A stretch of DNA of 64,000 bases from Achromobacter deleyi (GTDB lineage: Bacteria > Pseudomonadota > Gammaproteobacteria > Burkholderiales > Burkholderiaceae_B), in NCBI RefSeq assembly GCF_016127315.1, contig NZ_CP065997.1, forward strand, positions 2,232,001 through 2,296,000, in the 5' to 3' direction. Shown here in pieces: positions 35,667-45,366 of this stretch. The notes beneath the pieces are model-generated. The model saw only the letters and a list, made by a program, of their open reading frames with translations, did not search any database and was not told the origin of the DNA. Position numbers and translations under genes: made by a program. Numbering within the stretch: position 1 is the first letter of the stretch; each line of letters starts with the position of its first letter.

Positions 35667-36866
35667 ATGTCCACCCATGAAACCCCGCCGGTGAAAGCCG
35701 GCCTGCCATTGCTGGCGCTGGCCGTCGGCGCCTTCGGCATCGGCGTCACCGAATTCTCTCCCATGGGCCTGCTGCCCGTGATCGCCGACGGCGTGGGGGT
35801 GTCCATCCCCAGCGCCGGCATGCTGATCAGCGCCTACGCGATCGGCGTGATGCTCGGCGCGCCGCTGATGACGCTGGCGCTGTCGCGCTGGTCGCGCCGC
35901 AAGGCGCTGATGGTGCTGATGGCGATCTTCACGCTGGGCAACCTGCTGTCGGCGCTGTCGCCCAACTACACCACGCTGCTATTGGCGCGCCTGGTGACGA
36001 GCCTGAACCACGGCGCCTTCTTCGGCCTGGGTTCGCTGGTGGCCGCCAGCGTGGTGCCGCGCCACAAGCAGGCCAGCGCGGTGGCGACGATGTTCCTGGG
36101 GCTGACCATCGCCAACGTCGGCGGCGTGCCGGCGGCGACCTGGCTGGGCCAGGTGATCGGCTGGCGCATGTCGTTCGCCGCGACCTCGGTGCTGGGGCTG
36201 GTGGCGATGCTGTCGCTGTGGTTCGCGCTGCCGGCGGGTGAAGCCGGGCGGCGTCCGGACATCCGCCACGAACTGGCGGTGCTCAAGACCCCGGTGGTGC
36301 TGGTGGCCCTGTTGACCACGGTGCTGGGCGCGGGCGCGATGTTCACGCTGTACACCTACGTGGCGCCGACGCTGGCCGAGTTGACCGGCGCCTCGCCCAA
36401 CTTCGTGACCGCCATGCTGGTGCTGATCGGCATCGGCTTCACCATCGGTAATACCGCGGGCGGCCGTTTCGCCGACCGGTCGCTGGATGGCAGCCTGATC
36501 GCCTTCCTGGTGCTGGTGATCGTCGACCTGCTGGCCTTCCCGTGGCTGGCACAGACCCAGGTGGGCGCCGCGATCGGCCTGCTGGTCTTCGGCTTCGGCA
36601 CCTTCGCCGTGGTGCCGCCGCTGCAGATGCGGGTGATGCGCGCCGCGACCGACGCGCCGGGCCTGGCCTCGTCGGTCAACGTGGGCGCCTTCAACCTGGG
36701 CAATGCGGTGGGCGCGGCGGCCGGCGGCGGCGTGATCTCGGCCGGCATGGGCTATGCCGCGGTGCCGATTGCCGGCGCGATCATCGCCGCGGCGGGCCTG
36801 GCGCTGGTGCTGTGGCAGCGCGCCGCCAACCAGCGCCAGCGCAAGCTGGCGGTGCAGGGCTGCTGA
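35667..36866 (+). CDS. MFS transporter, DHA1 drug/sugar-efflux type
   Basis: A 399-residue, 12-segment major facilitator with LALAVGAFGIGVTEF at the start and the loop motif SRWSRRKAL near residue 75, as in AraJ/YdhP-type exporters. The likely role is efflux of drugs, sugars or metabolites. It is a single gene, convergent with the TonB receptor gene with only 3 bp between stops. Confidence 0.85.
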   Translation: MSTHETPPVKAGLPLLALAVGAFGIGVTEFSPMGLLPVIADGVGVSIPSAGMLISAYAIGVMLGAPLMTLALSRWSRRKALMVLMAIFTLGNLLSALSPNYTTLLLARLVTSLNHGAFFGLGSLVAASVVPRHKQASAVATMFLGLTIANVGGVPAATWLGQVIGWRMSFAATSVLGLVAMLSLWFALPAGEAGRRPDIRHELAVLKTPVVLVALLTTVLGAGAMFTLYTYVAPTLAELTGASPNFVTAMLVLIGIGFTIGNTAGGRFADRSLDGSLIAFLVLVIVDLLAFPWLAQTQVGAAIGLLVFGFGTFAVVPPLQMRVMRAATDAPGLASSVNVGAFNLGNAVGAAAGGGVISAGMGYAAVPIAGAIIAAAGLALVLWQRAANQRQRKLAVQGC

Positions 36867-36869
36867 TCC

Positions 36870-39038
36870 TCAGAACTCGAAGGTCGCGCCCAGCTCGTAG
36901 GTGCGGCCCGGCGCCAGCAGCACCTGGCTGGTGGCGCGGCCGCCATAGTAGGCGTAGAGCTTGTCGGTCAGGTTGCGTACCCGGAAGGTGATCAGCGCCG
37001 GCCGCAGGCGGTAGCTGACCGCCGCGTCCACGGTGGTGTGGCCGTTGATGCGGATCTGGTTGGCGTTGTCGGTGTAGATCTTGCCGGTGTGGTTCAGGCC
37101 GACGAAGAAATTCATCGGCAGTTCCTTGAGCCGGTAGTTGGCGTACAGGTTGGCGACGCGCTCGGGCACGTTGGGCGGCGTGTTGCCCACGCGCGAAGTG
37201 CCGTCGGCCTCGGTCAGCGAGTCGAAGCGCGCGTTCAGCGCCGCGATGTTGCCGGACAGGGTCAATTGCGGCGTGACGCGCCAGTCGGCCGACAGCTCCA
37301 CCCCGCGCGATGACTGGCGGCCGTTGTTGACGGTCACGCGCGGGTCATTGGCGTCGCGCGTCAGCACGTTCTCGAGCTTGATGTGATAGACCGCCGCAGT
37401 CCATTCGACGTCGCCAAGGGTCTGCTTGAAGCCGGCCTCCCATTGCTCGCCCTTGGCCAGCGGGAACGAGGCGTTGGACTGCGACAAGAGGAACAGCGAG
37501 CCCACCGGGATGGTGGCGTTGGTGTACTGCGCGTACACCGATGACGACGGCGTCACGTCATACACCGTGCCCAGCCGCGCGGAATTGGCGCTGTAGCGGG
37601 TGCCGAAGGCGCTGCGGGTGCCGGCGTTCAGGTCGGTGACGCTGCGGTCGACGCGGATGCGGTCGTAGCGGTAGCCGCCCACCACGGTCCAGCGCTCGGT
37701 CAGCTTGAGCGAGTCTTCCAGGAACAGCGCGGCGCCACGCACGTCGGTGGTGAAGTCGGTGCGGTTGCCGGGGCCGCTCATCAGCGCGGGGTCGTCGTTG
37801 AAATAGCCCACGTCCGGATTCCACAGCGATACGCGCAGGGTGTCGCTAGTGCTGGCCGAACGGTTCGAGAAGCGCCGTTCGCTGTCCAGGGTGGTCTTGC
37901 TGAGCTCGCCGCCGATCACGAACTTGTTCGACAGGCCGCCGATCGTGCCGTTGTGGGTCGCGTCGAAACGGTCGATCAGGTAGCGCTGGTGGTGCGTGAT
38001 GATGGTCTGGTCGCGGTCGATCGAGCCGGGGGCGCTGAAGGTGGCCGACTCCGAGTTCTTCCACAGCCGGTCGACCTTGTTCATGGCCAGCTCGTTGCGC
38101 AGCGTCCACGACGAAGTCAGCTGGTGCGTGACGCGGGCCCGCAGCCAATAGGCCTCGGCCTCGTTGCGGTCGTCCAGCACGTTGTAGTTCTTGCCGGCCA
38201 GCGCGCGGTCCAGCACGCGGCCATCGGGCGTGCTGACCACGCCGGTGGGGTCCTTGGCCAGGCTGCGCGGGATCAGCGGCGTGCCCCAGTAGGCGTGGCC
38301 GGTGTCGCGCGAGTAGTCGAACGACAGGTCCAGGCGGGTGGCGGGCGCGACGTCGAAGGCGATGCCGGTGGTCAGGTGATCCAGCTTGTTGCTGTTGCGG
38401 TCGATGGTGCCGACGCGGCTGTCGTTGTGGCTGTAGTCGATGCGGTAGGCGCCGGTCTCGCCGAAGTTGTCGCCCAGGCCGATGCCGGTGCGGATGCTGC
38501 CATAGCTGCCATACGAGAACATCGCTTCGCGCGAGGGGTTGTCGCGGTCGGGGCGCTTGGTCTGGAAGTTGACGATGCCGCCGATGGCGCTGTCGCCTTG
38601 CAGCACCGAGGCCGGGCCTTTCAGGACCTCGATGCGCTCGTAGTTCCAGGTGTCTTCGACCCGGTTGGTCGAGCCGGCGCCGGACATGCGCAGGCCGTCG
38701 TACAGATACAGGATGTCGGTGAAGCCGCGTGACGACAAGGTGGTGGGCGAGGACGGCGGGCCGCCGCCGGCCAGGCCGGTGGCGCCGCGCAGCGCCTCGC
38801 TGAGGGTGGTGGCGCCGCGCTCGCGCATGGCTTGTTGCGACACTATCTCGACCGAGGCCGGCGTCTCGCGCAGGGTCAGGCCGAGCCGCGAGGCGCTGCT
38901 GCTGCGGCTGTCCAGGTGCAGGCTGTCGGCGTCGCTGGCGGCTTCCACCCGGATGGCGGGCAGTTCGGCCTCCTGGGCCTGGACGTTGGGCACTGCGGTG
39001 CAGGCCGCGAGGGCGGCGGTGGATACGACTCTTCTCAT
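36870..39038 (-). CDS. TonB-dependent outer-membrane receptor
   Basis: A 722-residue receptor from ATG 39038 (signal MRRVVSTAALAACTAVPNVQAQ). It has a plug domain (residues 50-165, with PASVEIVSQQAMRERGATTLSEALR and a VLKGPASVLQG motif) and a 22-strand barrel ending in the usual aromatic TFEF. It looks like the ferrichrome/siderophore group and has no STN signalling domain. It is the last gene of an operon with an ABC-2 exporter, an unusual pairing. Ligand unknown; the Zur-like operator hints at a zinc or metallophore role. Confidence 0.85.
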   Translation of the reverse strand: MRRVVSTAALAACTAVPNVQAQEAELPAIRVEAASDADSLHLDSRSSSASRLGLTLRETPASVEIVSQQAMRERGATTLSEALRGATGLAGGGPPSSPTTLSSRGFTDILYLYDGLRMSGAGSTNRVEDTWNYERIEVLKGPASVLQGDSAIGGIVNFQTKRPDRDNPSREAMFSYGSYGSIRTGIGLGDNFGETGAYRIDYSHNDSRVGTIDRNSNKLDHLTTGIAFDVAPATRLDLSFDYSRDTGHAYWGTPLIPRSLAKDPTGVVSTPDGRVLDRALAGKNYNVLDDRNEAEAYWLRARVTHQLTSSWTLRNELAMNKVDRLWKNSESATFSAPGSIDRDQTIITHHQRYLIDRFDATHNGTIGGLSNKFVIGGELSKTTLDSERRFSNRSASTSDTLRVSLWNPDVGYFNDDPALMSGPGNRTDFTTDVRGAALFLEDSLKLTERWTVVGGYRYDRIRVDRSVTDLNAGTRSAFGTRYSANSARLGTVYDVTPSSSVYAQYTNATIPVGSLFLLSQSNASFPLAKGEQWEAGFKQTLGDVEWTAAVYHIKLENVLTRDANDPRVTVNNGRQSSRGVELSADWRVTPQLTLSGNIAALNARFDSLTEADGTSRVGNTPPNVPERVANLYANYRLKELPMNFFVGLNHTGKIYTDNANQIRINGHTTVDAAVSYRLRPALITFRVRNLTDKLYAYYGGRATSQVLLAPGRTYELGATFEF

Positions 39039-39078
39039 GACGCTTTCCCGAAACTCGATGGGGGTGAAAAACCTGTCT

Positions 39079-40539
39079 CTAGACCACGCGGTAGCGGCGC
39101 AGGCGCCAACTGGCCAGGGCCAGCAGCAGCGCGGCGGGCACCAGCAGTTGCAGCAGCGCGCGCACGGCCCGGGCGCGCACGGCGGCGGGATCTTCCTCCT
39201 GCCACTGGAATACCGGCATGGCGGCGAAGTCCGCGGTCGTGATGGCGCGGCTGGCTTCGATGCGGGGCAGGAAGAAATCCTTCCAGGCGCGGTGATAGGC
39301 ATCGATCTGCCGCATGAAATGCGCGTGGCGGCGCTGGCCGGTGCCGGCCAGCGCGGTGATGCCTTCGTACGCTACCGCCGCCGGCGACAGCACGCTGTAG
39401 CGCGCCACCAGCGCCTGCTGGCGCGCCATCTGCGCGTCGAAGCGATCCAGTTCGGGCTGCATCGCCGCGTCCACCTGCCGTTCGACGCGGGCATGGCCTA
39501 GCGGGCGGCCGGTGATCTCCAGGTGGCCGTCGTGGGGAATTAGGGCGTCGGGCTTGTCCATGTGGCCGTAGTCGGTCGACAGCAGCGCGGCGTGGTCGCG
39601 CATCGCCAGCGCCGTGGCCACGCGGGTGCGCGTGGCCAGCTCGGCGCGCGACGGCGCGGGGCTGGCGTACGCCGCCACCAGGTTGAGCAGCACCGGCACC
39701 ACCAGTACCAGCAGCACCCAGCCGACCATCAGGATCATGGCGTTGGCGGCCGACGACTTGCCAAAGGCGTTGACTGCCACCACCGCGGCGAACCAGAACA
39801 GCGCGTAAGCGCCGACCAGCAATGCCCACCAAAGGGTGGCGCTGGCGGCCTGCAGTGCCTGGGGGCGGGCCAGCAGCAACGCGGCCACCGGGAGTAGCAC
39901 CGCCGCGCCCAGCAGCACGGCCGCGCGCAGCGCGATCTTGCCGCTGATCAGCGTCAGCAGCGCCAGCGGCTGCGACAGCAGCAGCCGCAAGGTGCCGTCT
40001 TCCTTTTCGCCGGACAGCAGGTTGTGGCCAAGCGCGAAGATCAGCAGCGGCAGCAGATAGACCACCACGAACGCCAGGTCGAAATGGCCGCTGAGCAGGT
40101 GCCAGGGATTCTCGATGTCGTTGTTGTGAATGAAGTTGACCTTGCTGTCGTAGGTCACCTTGAACTGCGACGGGAACAGATCGGTCTGGCCCAGCGCCAC
40201 CGGGGCCAGCGGCTCGCTGGGCATGATGGCGTAGTGCGCGCCCAGTCCGCCGCCCATGTTGGCGGGGCTGGCGGGGTTGCCGAACGGCGTCGGGGTTTCG
40301 CTGCCGTCCATGATGCGTTGCAGCTGCGCCAGCTGGCCGGCGCGGTTCTGCGCGTCGGCGCGCGCCAGCGCGGCCTGGGCCTCGTCGCGCAGCGACGTCT
40401 GCAGCAGTCCGTTGAAGACCGCGTAGCCCACCAGCAGCAGGAACAGCAGGCCGCACAGCCACAGCGCGCGTTCGCGCGTCAGCAGGCGGAGTTCGTGCCG
40501 CAGGACCATCCCGAAGCGGCTCAATTGCGAATCGTGCAC
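39079..40539 (-). CDS. ABC-2 type transporter permease (DUF3526-like), second subunit
   Basis: A 486-residue membrane protein: one N-terminal transmembrane segment, a large periplasmic loop (about residues 45-150), a cluster of five segments at 155-300, a second loop and a C-terminal segment. SGEKEDGTLRLLLSQPL is the coupling motif typical of ABC-2/NosY permeases. It starts 10 bases after the other permease stops and forms a heterodimer with it, presumably. Confidence 0.8.
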   Translation of the reverse strand: MHDSQLSRFGMVLRHELRLLTRERALWLCGLLFLLLVGYAVFNGLLQTSLRDEAQAALARADAQNRAGQLAQLQRIMDGSETPTPFGNPASPANMGGGLGAHYAIMPSEPLAPVALGQTDLFPSQFKVTYDSKVNFIHNNDIENPWHLLSGHFDLAFVVVYLLPLLIFALGHNLLSGEKEDGTLRLLLSQPLALLTLISGKIALRAAVLLGAAVLLPVAALLLARPQALQAASATLWWALLVGAYALFWFAAVVAVNAFGKSSAANAMILMVGWVLLVLVVPVLLNLVAAYASPAPSRAELATRTRVATALAMRDHAALLSTDYGHMDKPDALIPHDGHLEITGRPLGHARVERQVDAAMQPELDRFDAQMARQQALVARYSVLSPAAVAYEGITALAGTGQRRHAHFMRQIDAYHRAWKDFFLPRIEASRAITTADFAAMPVFQWQEEDPAAVRARAVRALLQLLVPAALLLALASWRLRRYRVV

Positions 40540-40549
40540 CTGGGATCTC

Positions 40550-41938
40550 CTACAGGGCGGTCTGGCGGGCCACGGCGCGCCAGGCGAAGGCCAGGCTCAG
40601 CAGCAGCGCGGCGCCCAGCATCAACAGGCTCAGGCGCGCTTGCCGCAAGGCCCAGCCGGCCTCGGGCGGCTGGTAGCGGAACGGCGGCACGCGGGCCCAC
40701 AGCGACGGGCTGGCCTGATACGAGAAATGCAGGTGTTCCTGCGTGTCGGCGTGCGCCACCAGGTCGGCGCTGACGATGTCCTGGATCACGCGGCGCTGCT
40801 GTTCGGCGGCGGTGGTGAAGTCGCGGTGGTGGGCGAAGTCGGTGCCGGCCATGGCGGCGGACAGCGCACGCACCGCCAGCAACGGCATCAGCCAGCCGGC
40901 CGATTCCTGCACCGTCTGCTGCCGCTCCCAGGTGTCCCACAGGCGGCCGAAGTGGCGGTCGTAGACGGCATAGCTGGACTGGTCGTCGAGCTTGAGCGCC
41001 AGGCCCCACTTGTTCAGCGGCACGTCGCGGCTCCAGCGTTCGGTGGTGCCGAAGGCCTGCATCCAGACGCGGTCGGACGTGGCCTTGAGGTCGTCCTGCA
41101 GCGCCTGGTTGAATTCCAGCCGTGTCGGGCTGGGATAGAGGCCGCGCGACAGTTCGGCCATGACGCGCGGCGCGATCACCGTGTTGGCGATCCACAGCGC
41201 CAGCAGCACGGTGATTGCCACGCGCGACGAGCGCGCGGCCGCCGACACGCCCAGCGTGAGGAAGATGAAGACCGCCAGGTAGATCGCATAGCCGCCCGCC
41301 AGCACGGCGAACCGCCACAGCGCATCGGCGCGTCCGCCCGCCAGCCACACCGCCCCGATGGCGGCCAGCGCGGCCGGCGCCAGCAGCAGGCCCAGGCTCA
41401 TGGCCAGCGCCGTGGCCTTGCCCCACAGCAGGCGCCAGGGCGCCACGCCCAGGCTCAGCGTCTGGCGCAGGATGCCCTGTTCGCGTTCACCGGAGAAGGC
41501 GTTGAAGCCCAGCACGATCACCAGCAACGGCCCCAACGCCTGCAGGATCCAGGCGGCGGACAGATCGCCGAAGCGTTGCAGGCCGGTGGCGTCCTGAGCG
41601 GGGCGGAACTTGACCTCGCTCTGGCGGTGCGCCTGCAGCCAGACGGTGCTGCCGATGTAAGGATTGATGCCGGGGTCCAGCAGCGCCAGCGTGGTGTCGG
41701 GTTTGAAGACGTGCATGCCCTGGTGGGCGGCGTCGTGCGGATGGCGCACGCCTTGCTTGAGCCAGTCGGCGTAGTCGGTGTTCTGGGCCGCGGCCTGCTC
41801 GGCGCGCGCTTCCTGCTGGTGCAGGTAGCCGACCGCCAGCGCGGTCAGCAGCAGCACCGCGACGATGCCGCCGGCCCAGTACAAGCGGCCGTCGCGCAGG
41901 CGTTCGCGCAGGTCCTTGAGGGCGATCAGCAGGATCAT
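40550..41938 (-). CDS. ABC-2 type transporter permease, first subunit
   Basis: A 462-residue membrane protein with the same layout as the next gene: TM1 at 20-40, a large periplasmic loop, FSGEREQGILRQTLSLG coupling motif near residue 150, then several membrane segments. ATG 41938 overlaps the stop of the ATPase gene as ATGA, so translation is coupled. Confidence 0.8.
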   Translation of the reverse strand: MILLIALKDLRERLRDGRLYWAGGIVAVLLLTALAVGYLHQQEARAEQAAAQNTDYADWLKQGVRHPHDAAHQGMHVFKPDTTLALLDPGINPYIGSTVWLQAHRQSEVKFRPAQDATGLQRFGDLSAAWILQALGPLLVIVLGFNAFSGEREQGILRQTLSLGVAPWRLLWGKATALAMSLGLLLAPAALAAIGAVWLAGGRADALWRFAVLAGGYAIYLAVFIFLTLGVSAAARSSRVAITVLLALWIANTVIAPRVMAELSRGLYPSPTRLEFNQALQDDLKATSDRVWMQAFGTTERWSRDVPLNKWGLALKLDDQSSYAVYDRHFGRLWDTWERQQTVQESAGWLMPLLAVRALSAAMAGTDFAHHRDFTTAAEQQRRVIQDIVSADLVAHADTQEHLHFSYQASPSLWARVPPFRYQPPEAGWALRQARLSLLMLGAALLLSLAFAWRAVARQTAL

Positions 41939-42645
41939 GCGCCGGTCCTCATGTGCGCCAGGTACAGGGCCTGCAGGTCGGTGTCGTCGATCTGCTTGCT
42001 GTCCAGGCTCTCGACCAGCCGGCCGCGCTTCATGATGCCGACGCGAGTGGCGGTCTGGCGGGCGTGGAACAGATCGTGGGTGGTGGCCAGGATGGCCACG
42101 CCGCGTTCGCTGGCGCGTTGCAGCAGGCGGGTGAATTCGGCCGCGGCGGACGGGTCCAGGCCGGAGGTGGGTTCGTCCAGCAGCAGCGCGCGCGCATCCT
42201 TGGCCAGCGCCACGGCGATCCAGACTTTCTGCCGCATGCCCTTGGAATAGGCGGAAACGCGCTTGTCCGCCGCCGACGGGTCGAGGCCGACCTCGGCTAG
42301 CAGTTCCAGCAGGCGCGCACGCGGCGGCGCCTCGCCCAGCGCCAGCGCGGCGAAGTAGCGCAGGTTCTCCAGCCCGCTGAGCGTGCCGTACAGGTTGACC
42401 TGCTCGGGGATGTAGGCCACGTGGCGCTTGCTGGCCAGCGGTTCGCGCGCCACGTCCAGGCCGTGGATCAGGGCCTGGCCGCCGTCGGCGTCGATGAAGT
42501 TCAGGAACAGGTTGATGGTGGTGGTCTTGCCGGCGCCGTTGGCGCCCAGCAGGCAATAGATTTCGCCCGGCTCGATGCGCAGGTCCAGCGGGTGGAGCGC
42601 GATCTGGTCGCCGTAGCGTTTGGTCAGGCCGATGGCTTCGAGCAC
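41935..42645 (-). CDS. ABC transporter ATPase of an ABC-2 exporter
   Basis: A 236-residue ATPase with Walker A GANGAGKTT near residue 38, signature YSKGMRQ near 140 and Walker B ALLLDEPTSGLDP near 160. Start GTG 42645 is chosen because AAGGA stands just before it and the domain begins there; the longer reading to 42951 runs through the operator and a terminator hairpin. It is the first gene of the operon ATPase-permease-permease-TonB receptor. Confidence 0.82.
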   Translation of the reverse strand: MLEAIGLTKRYGDQIALHPLDLRIEPGEIYCLLGANGAGKTTTINLFLNFIDADGGQALIHGLDVAREPLASKRHVAYIPEQVNLYGTLSGLENLRYFAALALGEAPPRARLLELLAEVGLDPSAADKRVSAYSKGMRQKVWIAVALAKDARALLLDEPTSGLDPSAAAEFTRLLQRASERGVAILATTHDLFHARQTATRVGIMKRGRLVESLDSKQIDDTDLQALYLAHMRTGA

Positions 42646-42745
42646 TGCGAGTCCTTCTTCGTCCGAAGATGCGGGGGGAATCAATGGGAGGGGGAAACGG
42701 GCAATTCCGGCGTGTTCCGCGGCGGATTGGGAATGCCTATCATTA

Positions 42746-42763
42746 GTGATGATATAACATAAC
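42746..42763 (-). promoter_or_regulatory. Putative Zur-type operator
   Basis: GTGATGATATAACATAAC differs from the zinc-regulator palindrome GTTATGTTATAACATAAC at only two of 18 positions. It lies in a short AT-rich island about 100 bases before the GTG start of the ABC/TonB operon. The consensus is from general knowledge of proteobacterial Zur sites. Confidence 0.5.
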
Positions 42764-42820
42764 GTGATTATACCGCCACACCTCGCGCGGAACTCTTCCG
42801 AAATCGGCGATACAAAGCAG

Positions 42821-42846
42821 AAGGGCGCCCACACGTGGGCGCCCTT
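42821..42846 (-). terminator. Long hairpin after the galactonate MFS gene
   Basis: A perfect 12-bp inverted repeat AAGGGCGCCCAC/GTGGGCGCCCTT lies 28 bases beyond the stop of the 42875-44185 gene. The T-run on the minus strand is poor, so this is a terminator-like hairpin separating the galactonate operon from the ABC/TonB operon. Confidence 0.65.
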
Positions 42847-42874
42847 CAGGGACTGCGACAGCGGCGATGCGCGA

Positions 42875-44185
42875 TCAGGCCTCGATGCGCTCCACCTTGC
42901 CCACCAGCAGGATGTACGACAGCGCGCCCAGCAGCGCCAGCGACGACACATACACGATGGCCGGCGCGAAACTATCCTTGGACACCAGGAAGCCGATCAC
43001 GATCGGCGTGCAGATCGACGACAGGTTGCCGACGAAGTTGAACACCCCGCCGGTCAGCCCCAGCAGCCGCACCGGCGCCAGCGCCGACACCAGCGACCAC
43101 GTGATCGACGCCAGGCCGTTGCCGAAGAACGCCACCGCCAGGAAGAAGATCACCCACGGCGTGGAATCGGTGAAGTTGGCGCCGATCATCGACGTCGAGA
43201 TCAGCAGGCCCAGGATGATGGGCAGCTTGCGCGCCAGGCCCACCGTGGCGCCGCGGCGGATCAGAAAGTCCGACAGCACGCCCGAGCACAGCACGCCGAT
43301 GAAGGCGGCCAGGAACGGCACCGACGCCAGGAAGCCCGACTTGATGAAATCCATGCCGCGGTACTTCACCAGGTAGGTGGGGAACCACGTCAGGAAGAAC
43401 CACAACGTCGAGGTCAGGCAGAACTGGCCCAGGTACACGCCCCACAGCTTGCGCTGGCTCATCACCAGGCCCAGGTCGTTCCAGTTGAACGGGGCTTTCT
43501 TCTCGGTGACACGCTGGTCCAGGTCGACCACGCCGCCGCCCTTCTGGATCAGCGCGATCTCGGCCGCGTTGGCGCCCTTGAACTGGCGCGGTTCACGGTA
43601 GATCATGTACCACAGCACGCCCCAGACGATGCCCAGCAGGCCGGTGCTGACGAACACCATGTGCCAGCCGTAGTGGTGCTGCAGCCAGGCCAGCACCGGC
43701 GTCAGGAACGCCAGGCCGACGAACTGGCCCGAGGTGTAGAAGCCGATGGCGGTGGCGCGTTCCTTTTCCGGGAACCAGGTCGTGACGACGCGGTTGTTGA
43801 TCGGATAGGCGGGCGCTTCCAGGGCGCCCACGGCCAGGCGCAGCACGAACAGGATCACGAAGCTGCCGGCAAAGCCCATGAAGAACGTCGCCGCCGACCA
43901 CAGGATCAGCGCGGCCGCGTACAGCACGCGCGGCGACACGCGGTCCACCAGCCAGCCGCCGGGGATCTGCATGGCGGCATAGGTCCAGCCGAAGGCCGAC
44001 AGGATCAGGCCTTCGTGCACCGTGTCCAGGCCGAACTCGTCCTTCAGGGCGGGCGCGGCGATCGACAGGTTGCTGCGGTCCAGGTAGTTGATGACGACGG
44101 TGATGAACAGCATCACCATGATGAGATAGCGGCTGCGTGTCGGCCGCTGGGCGCTTTGCAGGCCCGGATGGGTGGCGGTGGTCAA
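42875..44185 (-). CDS. MFS transporter, galactonate/anion-cation symporter type (DgoT-like)
   Basis: A 436-residue 12-segment transporter of the anion:cation symporter group. NYLDRSNLSIAAPAL near residue 33 and GWTYAAMQIPGGWLVDR near 65 are its hallmark motifs, shared with DgoT and GudP. It follows dgoD by 32 bp on the same strand, so D-galactonate or a related sugar acid is the expected substrate. Confidence 0.88.
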   Translation of the reverse strand: MTTATHPGLQSAQRPTRSRYLIMVMLFITVVINYLDRSNLSIAAPALKDEFGLDTVHEGLILSAFGWTYAAMQIPGGWLVDRVSPRVLYAAALILWSAATFFMGFAGSFVILFVLRLAVGALEAPAYPINNRVVTTWFPEKERATAIGFYTSGQFVGLAFLTPVLAWLQHHYGWHMVFVSTGLLGIVWGVLWYMIYREPRQFKGANAAEIALIQKGGGVVDLDQRVTEKKAPFNWNDLGLVMSQRKLWGVYLGQFCLTSTLWFFLTWFPTYLVKYRGMDFIKSGFLASVPFLAAFIGVLCSGVLSDFLIRRGATVGLARKLPIILGLLISTSMIGANFTDSTPWVIFFLAVAFFGNGLASITWSLVSALAPVRLLGLTGGVFNFVGNLSSICTPIVIGFLVSKDSFAPAIVYVSSLALLGALSYILLVGKVERIEA

Positions 44186-44217
44186 GGGGGTCTCCTCTTT
44201 CGCTTTTTTCTACCGGC

Positions 44218-45366
44218 TTACCACTCGGCGAAGCTGCCGTCGGCGTGGCGCCAGATGGGGTTGCGCCAGCGGTGGCCCACCGCCGCGCGTTCTTTCACGT
44301 ATTCCTCGTTGACCTCGATGCCCAGGCCGGGGCCCTGCGGAATCGCGACCATGCCGTTCTCGTAGGCGAACACTTCGCGGTTGCTGACGTAGTCCAGCAG
44401 GTCGTTGGCCGCGTTGTAGTGGATGCCCAGGCTCTGTTCCTGGATGAAGGCGTTGTAGCAACCGGCGTCGATCTGCAGGCAGGTGGCCAGCGCGATCGGG
44501 CCCAGCGGGCAGTGCAGCGCCAGCGCCACGTCGTAGGCCTCGGCCATGGCGGCGATCTTGCGCGTCTCGGTGATGCCGCCGGCGTGCGACGGATCGGGCT
44601 GGATGATGTCGACGTAGCCGTCGGCCAGCACGCGCTTGAAGTCCCAGCGCGAGAACAGGCGCTCGCCCAGCGCGATCGGCGTGGACGTCAGCGGCGCCAG
44701 TTCCTTCAGCGCCTCGTAGTGCTCGCTCAGCACCGGCTCTTCGATGAACATCAGCTTGAACGGGTCCAGCTCCTTCATCAGCACCTTGGCCATGGGCTTG
44801 TGTACGCGGCCGTGGAAGTCCACGCCGATGCCGACGTTGGGGCCGACCGCATCGCGCACGGCGGCCACGTTCTCCAGGCACTTCTCGACCTTGTCGAACG
44901 AGTCGATGTACTGCAGTTCCTCGGTGCCGTTCATCTTGACGGCGGTGAAGCCGCGCTCGACCGCGCCCTTGGCGGCGGCGGCCGTATCGGCCGGGCGGTC
45001 GCCACCGATCCACGAATACACGCGGATGCGGTCGCGCACGTTGCCGCCCAGCAGTTGCGACACGGGCACGCCCAGGTCCTTGCCCTTGATGTCCCACAGC
45101 GCCTGGTCGATGCCGGCCAGCGCGCTCATGTGGATGGCGCCGCCTCGATAGAAGCCGCCGCGGTACAGCACGGTCCAGTGGTCTTCGATGTTGCGCGGGT
45201 CTTTGCCGATCAGGTAGTCCGACAGTTCCTCGACGGCGGCGGCCACCGAGTGGGCGCGGCCCTCGACGACCGGTTCACCCCAGCCGACGAGGCCGGCGTC
45301 GGTCTCGATCTTCAGGAAGCACCACCGCGGCGGCACGATGTAGGTAGTGAGCTTGGTGATCTTCAT
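44218..45366 (-). CDS. dgoD: D-galactonate dehydratase
   Basis: A 382-residue enolase-superfamily enzyme. It shows [15 protein letters not shown] at the start, [16 protein letters not shown] with a metal-ligand Asp near 183, IEEPV near 210, [10 protein letters not shown] near 235 and HCPLGPIA near 285, all as in DgoD. It converts D-galactonate to 2-keto-3-deoxy-galactonate in the De Ley-Doudoroff route. The start overlaps the dgoA stop. Confidence 0.95.
   Translation of the reverse strand: MKITKLTTYIVPPRWCFLKIETDAGLVGWGEPVVEGRAHSVAAAVEELSDYLIGKDPRNIEDHWTVLYRGGFYRGGAIHMSALAGIDQALWDIKGKDLGVPVSQLLGGNVRDRIRVYSWIGGDRPADTAAAAKGAVERGFTAVKMNGTEELQYIDSFDKVEKCLENVAAVRDAVGPNVGIGVDFHGRVHKPMAKVLMKELDPFKLMFIEEPVLSEHYEALKELAPLTSTPIALGERLFSRWDFKRVLADGYVDIIQPDPSHAGGITETRKIAAMAEAYDVALALHCPLGPIALATCLQIDAGCYNAFIQEQSLGIHYNAANDLLDYVSNREVFAYENGMVAIPQGPGLGIEVNEEYVKERAAVGHRWRNPIWRHADGSFAEW

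Noticed and set aside
35503..35709. A 68-codon minus-strand ORF between hipA and the MFS gene
   Set aside because: It overlaps the MFS start, has no ribosome site and low-complexity, shadow-like content. The stretch is better read as a promoter region.
36870..39302. Longer TonB receptor starting at 39302
   Set aside because: The extra 88 residues are Cys/Pro/Arg-rich and overlap the permease gene; ATG 39038 yields a standard signal peptide.
41935..42951. Longer ABC ATPase starting at 42951
   Set aside because: The extension passes through the terminator hairpin and Zur-like site, and an AAGGA-GTG start fits the ABC domain boundary at 42645.
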